The notes under the pieces were generated by a model. That model saw only the letters and a program-made list of their open reading frames with translations. It was not told the DNA's origin and made no database searches. A stretch of 62,419 nt of DNA from NCBI GenBank assembly GCA_002347265.1, contig DDYB01000034.1, positions 744 to 63,162 on the forward strand, given 5' to 3'. Shown here one piece after another: positions 1 to 13,135 of the stretch. Origin of the DNA: Desulfobacteraceae bacterium UBA2245 (GTDB taxonomy: Bacteria > Desulfobacterota > Desulfobacteria > Desulfobacterales > UBA2245). Every line of letters begins with the position of its first letter. The stretch's first letter is position 1. Both the position numbers and the translations under genes were made by a program.

Positions 1-5286
<5,286 letters not shown>

Positions 5287-5614
5287 GAGACGATCCCCCC
5301 TTGAACGGTCCGTTTTTTCCTTGATCCGCACCAGGCCTACCCGCTCCGGATCGATTCTTGAGATGTTTCAAGACCCCGGGCCGCCGTAACAAAAAGCCTT
5401 ACCATTTAAGTCGCATTAAACGCAATTATCTCTGTTGATCGAGCGGTCTTATGCGCATGGGTCGGTTGTAATATAAGCAACAACGATGCCAATGCCGCCT
5501 TGTTCTTCAAGCCGGCTGGAATTTCTTCGGTTGTTCCGGGAGATCACGACCTGAGCGGATGACGCTCATGCTCCAGAAGCCAGGAATAACGATTCCGCTG
5601 ATTCGGAGCAACTG
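5287..5614. other. Intergenic stretch, no gene seen
   Basis: This gap separates the start of the giant kinase from the end of the LpxR-like gene; both are on the minus strand. I see no convincing ORF, terminator or repeat. The kinase promoter presumably lies here, but no clear -35/-10 pair stands out. Confidence 0.5.
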
Positions 5615-6667
5615 TCAGAATTGCATCGAGAGGCTGAAGGCGCCGAAGTTGTGGCGAGCGCCGTCCTGGCTTTCGAATTCCCGTGTGCGCAGCACATGGG
5701 TATAACCCAGGCGGACGTTTTGCCAGGTGACGGCAATGCCGAATTGAAGGTCGCCGACCAGCGGCTCCTTGTCCACGCTGCGGCTGTCGCGGAAGGTGTT
5801 GCCGTCAAGAAAGATGTTGCGGGCGACAGCCCGGCCGTCAATGCCGGCGAACAGGTACCAGCCGAAGCCGTCATGTGGAACAAGGAACCCGGAGCCCGGC
5901 AGGCTCGGCTGAATGCGTGGAGGGCCGTAGTCGAGCGGTAACCGTTTGCCGAAACGCAGCATGATTCCGGCATTGGCATAAGTGAAGACGTTGCCCAGCG
6001 CGCCGCCGGCATGCGGCGTCATGTCGAAGGGAACCCCTAAAATCGACTTCGAAACCACGCTTCGCCAACTCCGCTGGTATGTCAGGATGAATCCGGGTTC
6101 GTTCCTGAGCTGGGTATCCCAACCCTGGGGTTCATCCGATCTTACGATCTCGTGAACGCGCTTCTGGGTCTCTTCTGCGAGTGATGCAGGCCCGACCATG
6201 CCGACCGTCAGTTCAAGCTGGTCGAGCCGGCGGCCGGTTTCGGCGGTCAGTCCCGCCGAACCGTACAGCCAGCCGGCATAGGGCTGGTCGTCGAGCGGCG
6301 GGTTTCGAAGGCTGATGTCCTTCGGCGTGTACATGTCCTGGCCGATCGCGTAGCCGATCCGCACGGCGCCTTCCTTCGGAAACAAGGGGAACAGGCGGGC
6401 CGCACGCAACGACCAGTCCGGTGCTTCGCCCGGCGCCGACAGCCAGGCGACACGGACGCCATTGGTATAATTGTTGTCGCGGTTGTAGAAGAAATCGTTC
6501 TCCAGAACCACGCTCAGCGTGCCCTTTGTTTGCTCATCAGCCGCAAGGGGTTCCAGCGGCATAGCCAGAAGCATGACGGCCAGTACGAGAATGCCCGCAC
6601 ATTCACTGCCTGCAGCTACCCAGTTCATCATCCGGCTTTTCCGACAGTATTTTGTCAGCATGCTCAT
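5615..6667 (-). CDS. lpxR: LpxR-family lipid A deacylase (outer membrane)
   Basis: The product belongs to the LpxR (DUF2219) family, outer-membrane beta-barrel enzymes that remove the 3'-acyloxyacyl chain of lipid A. The family signature VVLENDFFYNRDNNYTNGVR follows the signal sequence, and the conserved segment VHEIVRSDEPQGWDTQL contains the His that is catalytic in Salmonella LpxR. A signal peptide is visible (basic KYCRKSR, a hydrophobic run, then PLAAD). An upstream TTG at 6709 is in frame, but I prefer the ATG at 6667, which keeps the basic n-region. The ATG at 6631 would lose it. The gene stands alone, divergent from the thi4 leader. Confidence in family is high; activity is inferred. 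Confidence 0.88.
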   Translation of the reverse strand: MSMLTKYCRKSRMMNWVAAGSECAGILVLAVMLLAMPLEPLAADEQTKGTLSVVLENDFFYNRDNNYTNGVRVAWLSAPGEAPDWSLRAARLFPLFPKEGAVRIGYAIGQDMYTPKDISLRNPPLDDQPYAGWLYGSAGLTAETGRRLDQLELTVGMVGPASLAEETQKRVHEIVRSDEPQGWDTQLRNEPGFILTYQRSWRSVVSKSILGVPFDMTPHAGGALGNVFTYANAGIMLRFGKRLPLDYGPPRIQPSLPGSGFLVPHDGFGWYLFAGIDGRAVARNIFLDGNTFRDSRSVDKEPLVGDLQFGIAVTWQNVRLGYTHVLRTREFESQDGARHNFGAFSLSMQF

Positions 6668-7045
6668 GCCATGATGCTTTCGTAATAAGTCAGCGGTGAT
6701 TTTTGTCAATTAAGTCGGTTTCACCTGGCGAGCGGACGTTGCACGGCAATTTTTTACCCAATAACCGCCGGGGGCTCTTTAATGGAAGTAAAATAATGCT
6801 TTGCAATGCGGTTGCGCCTCTGATGTCTTTCGGGGGTCAGCTATTCCCGGGGATCCAAAATGTTGAGCTGATTCGAACTCTTTATCCTGATCATATACGC
6901 GGCCTTAACCTTCTGATTATTTTGATAATATTTATCAAATATCGGAAGATAAAGCAAGCAATATGTCTGAGTTTAATATAGCTATTTCAAAAAGATAAAT
7001 CATTTTGACTTTTGGCATAGAAGATCAAAAAGAGCATCGCCGGAT

Positions 7046-7071
7046 CGCGCAGCGGGCTGCGCGGTTTTTTT
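7046..7071 (+). terminator. Rho-independent terminator-like hairpin
   Basis: CGCGCAG and CTGCGCG form a 7-bp stem around the loop CGGG, followed by a G and seven T. No convincing plus-strand gene precedes it, so what it stops is unclear. It may insulate the thi4 leader from read-through out of the divergent region. Confidence 0.6.
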
Positions 7072-7236
7072 AATCCCAAGATAACGGATGTTGGCAATGT
7101 GCATGGTCAGGGTTCCTGTTTTTTTGATCAGGGCCGGCCTCGGGCCGACCCAAATGGGCACGGCCAGGCGTGGGAAATAAACGAGGAATCGCCCCGGCGC
7201 TTGAAGATCGGAATCAAGGCAACATGGAAATTTGTG

Positions 7237-7265
7237 TTGACCCGGACCGGGTGTTCTGCTAAAAG
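7237..7265 (+). promoter_or_regulatory. Possible sigma70-type promoter for the thi4 leader
   Basis: TTGACC is separated by 17 bases from TAAAAG (four of six matches to TATAAT). Transcription would start about 20 bases before the TPP aptamer, which is the expected spacing. Sequence match only. Confidence 0.4.
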
Positions 7266-7289
7266 CCGGTAAAACAACCGATTCAACTC

Positions 7290-7370
7290 GTTTGTTAGGG
7301 GTGCTCCGGGATTCGGGGCTGAGAACATACCCTTTAACTTGAACTGGGTAATGCCAGCGTAAGGAAACAT
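7290..7370 (+). promoter_or_regulatory. TPP (THI element) riboswitch
   Basis: The segment contains the diagnostic thi-box features in order: GGGGTGC, GGGGCTGAGA with ACATACCC, then TTGAACTGGGTAATGCCAGC and GTAAGGAAAC. It lies between a plausible promoter and a terminator hairpin, upstream of the thiazole synthase gene, so thiamine pyrophosphate should repress thi4. The 3' edge GTAAGGAA (7359-7366) is complementary to TTCCTTAC (7391-7398) in the terminator, giving an antiterminator when TPP is absent. Confidence 0.9.
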
Positions 7371-7381
7371 GAGCGGTCCGC

Positions 7382-7415
7382 AGGTGAAGCTTCCTTACAA
7401 GCTTCGCCTTTTTTT
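7382..7415 (+). terminator. Riboswitch-controlled attenuator terminator
   Basis: AGGTGAAGCTT and AAGCTTCGCCT form a stem (one G-T pair) around CCTTAC, followed by a run of seven T. It sits directly after the TPP aptamer and 110 bases before the thi4 start. An ORF reading through from 7369 would cross this hairpin, which is one reason to reject that upstream start. Confidence 0.88.
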
Positions 7416-7524
7416 ATGCTCCCTTCAAAGCCGGTCTTCCAGGTTCAGAACAGTCGAGCAAGTCGGAAATGCGCGTTTCAAGGCGCGTAACCATCAATCC
7501 ACATCATCATTCAGGAGGAAGGCA

Positions 7525-8307
7525 ATGGAGTTGAACGAGGTAACCATTACAAGCGCCATTATTGACCGGTTTCATGAGAAACTCAAAGACAGCCTCGAGG
7601 CGGATGTCGCCGTGGTGGGCGGCGGTCCGTCGGGGTTGGTCGCCGGCTATTATCTGGCAAAGGCAGGGAAAAAGGTGTCCCTGTATGAGCGCAAGCTCAG
7701 CGTCGGCGGCGGCATGTGGGGCGGGGGCATGATGTTCAACGAGATCGTGGTTCAGGATTCGGCGATTCACGTGCTCGATGAATTCGGCATTCGATCCAAA
7801 AAATACGCGGAAGGCTATTATACCGCCGATTCCGTGGAATCCATCTCGACGCTGACGTCTAAAGCGGTTCAGGCGGGGGTTCGAATCTTTAACTGCATGA
7901 CTGTGGAAGACGTCATGATGCGGCCGAACCGAATCACCGGGCTGGTGCTGAACTGGTCCGCCGTGGACCTGGCCGGTCTTCATGTGGATCCCCTGGTGAT
8001 CCGCTCCAAATTCGTGATCGACGCGACCGGCCATGCCACCGAGGTGGTCCGGGTGGTGCAGAGAAAGGTGCCCGGAGAACTGTTAACGCCCAACGGCAAA
8101 ATCGAGGGCGAGAAGTCCATGTGGGCCGAACGGGCCGAATCCCTGACCCCGGAGAACACCCGGGAGGTTTTTCCAGGTCTTTATGTGGCCGGCATGGCGG
8201 CCAACGCAACCTTCGGCGAGCCCCGCATGGGGCCGATCTTCGGGGGCATGCTGCTTTCCGGTGAAAAGGTGGCCAGGGAACTGATCGAACGGCTCGATGC
8301 CTGCTGA
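7525..8307 (+). CDS. thi4: Thi4-type thiazole synthase, His variant (sulfide-dependent)
   Basis: The 260-residue protein makes the thiazole phosphate moiety of thiamine. The N-terminal FAD/NAD fold carries VAVVGGGPSGLVAGYY, and the conserved GGGMWGGGMMF and GEPRMGPIFGGML blocks are present. In yeast Thi4 the sulfur-donating Cys lies in SCMDP; here the aligned site is AGLHVDP with His153 (codon 7981-7983). Family knowledge says such His forms take sulfur from free sulfide, use iron and turn over catalytically, which suits an anaerobe. The ATG at 7525 has an AGGAGG site 7 bases upstream. Regulation is by the TPP riboswitch and attenuator at 7290-7415. Confidence 0.93.
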   Translation: MELNEVTITSAIIDRFHEKLKDSLEADVAVVGGGPSGLVAGYYLAKAGKKVSLYERKLSVGGGMWGGGMMFNEIVVQDSAIHVLDEFGIRSKKYAEGYYTADSVESISTLTSKAVQAGVRIFNCMTVEDVMMRPNRITGLVLNWSAVDLAGLHVDPLVIRSKFVIDATGHATEVVRVVQRKVPGELLTPNGKIEGEKSMWAERAESLTPENTREVFPGLYVAGMAANATFGEPRMGPIFGGMLLSGEKVARELIERLDAC

Positions 8308-8318
8308 AAATTGCTCAC

Positions 8319-8387
8319 GGAGTTCACAGAGGACGCGGAGTTGATTCTTTGAGATCAGCGTTTGTATCCGTGCTCTCTGTGAACTCC
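8319..8387. repeat. Inverted repeat between convergent genes
   Basis: GGAGTTCACAGAG (8319-8331) is matched exactly by its reverse complement CTCTGTGAACTCC (8375-8387), giving a 13-bp stem with a 43-base loop. It fills the gap between thi4 (+) and the aminotransferase (-), where a bidirectional terminator would be useful, but no T-run follows either arm. It may be a dispersed intergenic repeat. Confidence 0.65.
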
Positions 8388-8399
8388 AACATAGCGGTT

Positions 8400-9536
8400 T
8401 TAAATGCGGCGGAGAATTTCGGCCGCTTTTTCCAGGGTTTCATCCTGCTTGGCAAAGCAGAACCGCAGGACCCGGCGGTCGTCCTTCCGATGATAGAACA
8501 CCGAGGTGGGGATGGCGGCCACGCCGTATTCCCGGGTCAGACGCCTTGAAAATTCCGCATCCGGCTCATCGGAAATCCGCGAATAATCCAGCATCTGAAA
8601 ATAGGTTCCGTGGCAGGGCAGGGGCGTGAACCGGGAGGCTTCGATCATGGACCGGAACAAGTCGCGCTTCTGCCGGTAGAATCCGGCCAGGTTCGCATAC
8701 CAGTCTGAATGTTCCATGAAATCGGCAATTGCCATCTGAACCGCCGTATTGGAGGTGAAGGTGACGTACTGGTGAATCTTTTGAAACTCCCTGGAAAGCT
8801 CCATGGGCGCCAGGCAGTACCCGATCTTCCAGCCCGTGGCGTGATAGGTTTTGCCGAATGAGCTGACCACGAAACTTCTTTGCCTCAGTTCCGGGCGCAG
8901 GGCCATGCTCTGATGCGCCAGGCCGTCGAAGATGATGTGTTCGTATACCTCGTCGCTCAGGATCAGCATATCCGTGCCGCGCACGATCTCCTCGAGCCGG
9001 TCCAGATCCCTGGCCAGGAGAGCTGCGCCGGACGGGTTGTGCGGAGAGTTGAGGATGAGAAGCCGGGTCCTTGGCGAGACGGCGGCCTTGACCGCTTCCC
9101 AGTCAACGGCATAATCCGGATGGCTGAGCTGGACATAGACCGGCCTGCCCCCGCAGAGTTCAACCGCCGGCGCATAGGAGTCGTAGGCCGGTTCGAAGAG
9201 AATCGCCTCGTCTCCGCGGTGAACGACCGCGGTGATCGCGCAGAAAAGCGCTTCCGTGGCGCCGCTGGTGACCGTTATTTCCGTGGCCGGGTCATAGACG
9301 GCGCCGTAAAGCCGGCGCACCTTTTCGGAGATTTTCTCTCGAAGCCGCGGGACCCCCTGCATGGGCGCGTATTGATTGCTTCCCTGGCGCATGTGTTTTT
9401 CAACCGCGTCGATGAGGCGCTCGTCCACGGAAAAATCCGGAAACCCCTGCGAGAGGTTGATCGCGCCGCATTCGTTGGCCAGTTGGGTCATCACCGTAAA
9501 GATCGTTGTTCCGATATGGGGCAGTTTGGATATCAT
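8400..9536 (-). CDS. PLP-dependent class I/II aminotransferase, methionine aminotransferase (YbdL)-like
   Basis: The 378-residue protein is a fold-type I aminotransferase. Visible features are INLSQGFPDF near the N terminus, NQYAPMQGVPRLREKI, the NSPHNPSG substrate/PLP loop (163-170), SDEVYEH (194-200), and SSFGKTYHATGWKIGY with the PLP-Schiff-base Lys229. This pattern is closest to the YbdL/KAT subgroup that transaminates methionine and aromatic amino acids with 2-oxo acids. Exact substrate is inferred. The gene is monocistronic in appearance and converges on thi4. Length is normal for the family. Confidence 0.88.
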   Translation of the reverse strand: MISKLPHIGTTIFTVMTQLANECGAINLSQGFPDFSVDERLIDAVEKHMRQGSNQYAPMQGVPRLREKISEKVRRLYGAVYDPATEITVTSGATEALFCAITAVVHRGDEAILFEPAYDSYAPAVELCGGRPVYVQLSHPDYAVDWEAVKAAVSPRTRLLILNSPHNPSGAALLARDLDRLEEIVRGTDMLILSDEVYEHIIFDGLAHQSMALRPELRQRSFVVSSFGKTYHATGWKIGYCLAPMELSREFQKIHQYVTFTSNTAVQMAIADFMEHSDWYANLAGFYRQKRDLFRSMIEASRFTPLPCHGTYFQMLDYSRISDEPDAEFSRRLTREYGVAAIPTSVFYHRKDDRRVLRFCFAKQDETLEKAAEILRRI

Positions 9537-9671
9537 AATCGCGACTTTGGTTATAATTCAGTGCTTTTGAGCACTGGATGCATATCAATGCAAATTATTT
9601 CCGATCCTTTTCCGTAAACAGCATGTGCCGTATGGCCGTCTACAACGCTCGGGTCCGCGTTATACGGCAAT

Positions 9672-10283
9672 CTACCTGACGGTCGCGGCGGCGTCCACCA
9701 GTTTCTGAAGATCGACCTTGTTGATGCAGTCGGAGAAATTTTCGGACAGAACATCGGGCCGTATCCACCGGCTCGAAGGATTGGACTTCTGGGCCTGGCC
9801 CCGGACGATGTCCGCGCTCAGAGTACGGCCGTCGACGATGGTTTTTGCCTCATAGGCGATGGTGCTCACCCAGTTTCCCGCCTGAAGATCCAGGGAGAAT
9901 TCCTGAATGCTGATCTGAAGCTTCCGGCCCCCTGTCACCGTTTCCGGAACCGCGGTTACCCCTATTGCTGCCAGGCGCTCTTTGAAGGCTTCCATGAATA
10001 GTCCGGTTATCGGATAAGGCCCGACAAGGCGTTTTGCCTGTCCGGGTTTTTGCAGGGAATATGCAAATATTTCGGTAAAATACGGCATTTGTTGTTGCGC
10101 TCCGGGCCCGAGAGTCGTCTGGGACCGGCGAAGATCTTCAACGGTCAGGGCGATGGAGCGGTCTTCCGTCAGACCGGGATGCATCGTCATCTGGTACGAA
10201 ACATCCAGGTACTGTGTGCGGGCGCATCCCCCCAGCACCGCAGCGCTGAGTAAAAGGAGACAAAAATAAGTCAATCTTTTCAT
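9672..10283 (-). CDS. Small lipoprotein of unknown function
   Basis: The 203-residue protein starts with a lipoprotein signal (MKRLTYFCLLLLSAAVLGGC; lipidated Cys20). The mature part begins as a beta-rich YajG-like domain (DRSIALTVEDLRRSQ) and continues with alternating strands (KLQISIQEFSLDLQAGNW, SADIVRGQ), which resembles periplasmic lipoproteins that bind partner subunits. I cannot name the family with certainty. It is preceded by the aminotransferase in the opposite gene order and is transcribed divergently from the oxidoreductase operon. Confidence 0.72.
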   Translation of the reverse strand: MKRLTYFCLLLLSAAVLGGCARTQYLDVSYQMTMHPGLTEDRSIALTVEDLRRSQTTLGPGAQQQMPYFTEIFAYSLQKPGQAKRLVGPYPITGLFMEAFKERLAAIGVTAVPETVTGGRKLQISIQEFSLDLQAGNWVSTIAYEAKTIVDGRTLSADIVRGQAQKSNPSSRWIRPDVLSENFSDCINKVDLQKLVDAAATVR

Positions 10284-10721
10284 AAATTTCCTCCAAATCT
10301 TACAGGTTATTTCAATAAATATTGCGCATTCATCATTTCGTATCGTACTATAATGCCAAATAAAAATTAAAATTGCAATGAATTATATTTCTTCTTTAAA
10401 GGCGATTCAAATAAGATAATGCCATTTTCTCTTGACACTAGTCTGAAAGGCAGATATAGAAAAAATTTCCCGGAAAAGGTTCGGAAACCAGATTCAATAA
10501 TATCAATAAGTTGTTGATGTGTCTGGTTTCATTAATGCAAAAAAAAGATCTTATTGTCAGGCTGAGAAGATTTGCTGGTGTTTGAGTGGATAACTGATTT
10601 GTTTCAAACATTCTAAACTATTAAATATTCATTATGCGTACTCATCCTTGGCGGTAGAAAGTAAGTGTTTTGCTGAGTAAATGGTTCCGGATTTAAATCT
10701 TTAATGAAAAGGATGAAACCC
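10284..10721. other. AT-rich divergent regulatory region with long leader
   Basis: About 440 bases without a gene separate the lipoprotein (-) from the 2-oxoacid oxidoreductase operon (+). It is clearly more AT-rich than its surroundings. A good promoter is annotated at 10432-10460. It would give a leader of some 255 bases. I see no known riboswitch signature in that leader. Confidence 0.5.
10432..10460 (+). promoter_or_regulatory. Sigma70-type promoter of the 2-oxoacid oxidoreductase operon
   Basis: A perfect TTGACA (10432-10437) is followed after 17 bases by TATAGA (10455-10460). It points toward the oxidoreductase operon and lies in the AT-rich divergent gap. Confidence 0.6.
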
Positions 10722-11324
10722 ATGGAGGAGATACGTTTTCACGGCAGAGGCGGGCAGGGGACGGTGCTGGCATCCATTGCACTGGCGAAAGCCTTTTTCA
10801 AAGCCGGGTATTTCGTGCAGACCTTTCCCGTTTTCGGTTCCGAACGCCGGGGCGCTCCGGTGGAAGCCTATCTGCGGCTGGGCACAACCAAAATTCTGGT
10901 CCGCAGCAACATATATACGCCGGATCATGTGGTGGTGCAGGACTACAGGCTGCTGCAGACCGTGAATGTGACGCAGGGGCTCAAACCCGGAGGATGGGTG
11001 CTGATCAATGCTCCGGGTCTTCCGGAAGACCTGAGTGGTTTTGACGGATTCAGGCTGGCTCATGTCGATGCGGCGCGCATTGCCGTGAAACATCAACTGG
11101 GAACCCGCACTCAGCCGATCATCAATACGGCGATGATGGGCGCTTTTGCCCGCATGCTGGGAAAGCCTCCCCTTGAAGCCGTCACGCAGGCCATCGAGGC
11201 AGAGATGCCCGTAAAACCAGCTGAAAACGCCGCCGCAGCGCGAGAAGCCTATGAAAAGGTCGAACTCTTCGGATGGGTGGATGCCGGCGGCAAGAATCGG
11301 TCCGGGCCCGGCCAGAGCGTTTGA
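10722..11324 (+). CDS. porG: 2-oxoacid:acceptor oxidoreductase, gamma subunit
   Basis: The 200-residue protein is the gamma subunit of a four-part 2-oxoacid oxidoreductase, which decarboxylates a 2-oxo acid to an acyl-CoA. It opens with EIRFHGRGGQGTVLASIALA and contains FPVFGSERRGAPVEA, both diagnostic of the CoA-binding gamma domain. I choose the ATG at 10722, with AAAAGGAT 8 bases upstream, over in-frame ATGs at 10704 and 10713, because it matches the family N terminus. It is the first gene of a run of four (gamma, delta-fusion, alpha, beta). Substrate could be pyruvate, but the fused flavoprotein that follows leaves aromatic or branched 2-oxo acids possible. Confidence 0.88.
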   Translation: MEEIRFHGRGGQGTVLASIALAKAFFKAGYFVQTFPVFGSERRGAPVEAYLRLGTTKILVRSNIYTPDHVVVQDYRLLQTVNVTQGLKPGGWVLINAPGLPEDLSGFDGFRLAHVDAARIAVKHQLGTRTQPIINTAMMGAFARMLGKPPLEAVTQAIEAEMPVKPAENAAAAREAYEKVELFGWVDAGGKNRSGPGQSV

Positions 11325-11398
11325 CCGTTCCCGGAAGGCTGATTCGCGGTTTGGGGCGGGTTTTCGAATCCGGATTTTAATTTTATTCAGGTGGGAAA

Positions 11399-13135
11399 AT
11401 GGCATCAGATCAGGAAATAAAGATGGAGATTTCGCTGTTGACATCGCGCTCAAGAATTCTGACCGATGTGAACCATACCGGCACATGGAGTTATATCCGT
11501 CCCTCCTATCAGGACAAGATCGCCCCGTGCACTGTGGCCTGCCCCTGCGGAACGGACATTCCCCAGGTTGAAATGCTTGCTGCGCAGGGGCGCTTCAGAA
11601 CCGCCTGGGAAACCATTCTGATGGAAAACCCCTTTCCTGCGGTTTGCGGCCGGGTCTGCTTTCATCCCTGTGAAACCGCCTGCAACCGCAGGGAATTTGA
11701 CAGTTCCATCGCCGTCAACAATCTGGAGCGTTTTCTGGCCGATACGGCGATGAAAGACGAATCCACGGACAATATGGTCAAAAGATCGTCGAACGGCAAA
11801 AGAATCGCCATCGTGGGCGCCGGGCCCGCCGGCCTTTCGGCAGCCTGTTTTCTGACGCGCCTCGGCTATGCCTGCGATGTGCTGGAAGCCGAAGAAGAGC
11901 CGGGCGGGGTGCTCCGCTGGGGGATTCCGGCCTACCGTCTTCCTTTAGACATCCTTAACTGGGAGATTCGAAGAATCAAGGCCGCAGGGGTCAATATCTT
12001 CTGCAATACCCCGGTTCACGAGGGCTTTCTTCGGGAGGTCAGGGGACACTATGACGCGGTTTTTGTCGGATGCGGTCATGGACAATCTCAAAATCCGGGC
12101 ATTCCCGGACAGGATCTGGCAAAAGACGGGTTGAAATTTCTGGCGCAGGTCAGAAAGCATATCGCAGCTCCCCGGCCGGGAACCGCGGTCGTGATCGGCG
12201 GCGGCAACACGGCGGTTGACGTGGCCCGGTCGCTGCTTCGTTTCGGGGTTCAACCGCTGATAATCTACCGGAGAAGGCAGCTCGATATGCCGGCTTTTGA
12301 CCACGAGGTTAAAAGAGCGCTTGCGGAAGGAGTCCGGCTGATGCAGCTGCATGCGCCGGTTGCAATTGAACGTGATCCTCAGGGCGCCGTGATCCGTCTT
12401 CAGAAGATGAAGATTTCCGATATCGGATCCGACGGCCGTCCCCGGGTGGTTCCCGCATCGGATGAGACGGTTTCCATAGAGGCTTCCGACGTATATGCGG
12501 CGATCGGAGCCCAGGCCGTCGAGTCCTGGATGACCCAGGCCGGGGATGCGGCCCGCTTGAAACTCAGCCATTGTGCGGTCTGCTTCGATGAGGTTCCCGT
12601 GGTTTTCGGAGGAGACCTGACCAACGCTGTTCAGAGCGTTCCCGATGCCATCGCATCGGGCAAACAGGCCGCCATGGCCCTGGATGTTTTCTTCAGACAG
12701 GGGAAAGCGGCCGTCACAAAACGGTTGCAGGAATGCCGGGTCGGAGACGGCGATTCGCTTTCCATGGAAATCTATCTGGAGGGGGAGCGGGTAAAAAGAT
12801 CCCGTCATGTGGTGCGGTTTGAAGAGATCAATACGGATTATTTCTGCTCCGCCAAACGTCCGCAGCCCCTGTCGCTGCCGCCCGCGTCCAGCATTCGTTC
12901 GTTTGACGAGGTCGACCGCTCCCTGGACGCCTGTCAGGCCGTTCAGGAGGCTGGCCGGTGTTTTAACTGCGGGATCTGTAACGGGTGCGACAACTGCCGC
13001 ACCTTCTGCCCGGAGGTCGCGGTGATTCAGGACAAAACCCGGCGGCGCATCAACGCCGACTACTGCAAGGGATGCGGGGTCTGCGTGGTGGAATGTCCGC
13101 GCAGCGCCATGGTCATGGAGGATGCCCAGTCATGA
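11399..13135 (+). CDS. NAD(P)-binding flavoprotein fused to 2x[4Fe-4S] ferredoxin (delta subunit) of 2-oxoacid oxidoreductase
   Basis: The 578-residue protein combines three modules. The N terminus (1-130) has the GltD/NfnB-type cysteine set CTVACPCG (44-50) and CGRVCFHPCETAC (83-95). The middle has an FAD motif (IAIVGAGPAGLSAACF, about 136-151) and an NAD(P) motif (VVIGGGNTAVDVARSLL). The last 80 residues hold two ferredoxin clusters (CGICNGCDNC...CP and CKGCGVCVVECP). In ordinary pyruvate oxidoreductases the delta subunit is only the ferredoxin. Phenylglyoxylate dehydrogenase (Pad) has a separate FAD subunit PadH and ferredoxin PadF, which this gene would merge. It probably passes electrons from the TPP enzyme to NAD(P). 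Its stop overlaps the next start by four bases (ATGA). Confidence 0.85.
   Translation: MASDQEIKMEISLLTSRSRILTDVNHTGTWSYIRPSYQDKIAPCTVACPCGTDIPQVEMLAAQGRFRTAWETILMENPFPAVCGRVCFHPCETACNRREFDSSIAVNNLERFLADTAMKDESTDNMVKRSSNGKRIAIVGAGPAGLSAACFLTRLGYACDVLEAEEEPGGVLRWGIPAYRLPLDILNWEIRRIKAAGVNIFCNTPVHEGFLREVRGHYDAVFVGCGHGQSQNPGIPGQDLAKDGLKFLAQVRKHIAAPRPGTAVVIGGGNTAVDVARSLLRFGVQPLIIYRRRQLDMPAFDHEVKRALAEGVRLMQLHAPVAIERDPQGAVIRLQKMKISDIGSDGRPRVVPASDETVSIEASDVYAAIGAQAVESWMTQAGDAARLKLSHCAVCFDEVPVVFGGDLTNAVQSVPDAIASGKQAAMALDVFFRQGKAAVTKRLQECRVGDGDSLSMEIYLEGERVKRSRHVVRFEEINTDYFCSAKRPQPLSLPPASSIRSFDEVDRSLDACQAVQEAGRCFNCGICNGCDNCRTFCPEVAVIQDKTRRRINADYCKGCGVCVVECPRSAMVMEDAQS

Noticed and set aside
6703..6981. 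92-codon plus-strand frame before the thi4 leader
   Set aside because: TTG start without ribosome site and no recognisable composition; the hydrophobic end comes from AT-rich intergenic DNA.
7369..7524. N-terminal extension of thi4
   Set aside because: It would run through the attenuator hairpin of the TPP riboswitch; the ATG at 7525 has an ideal ribosome site and matches the family.
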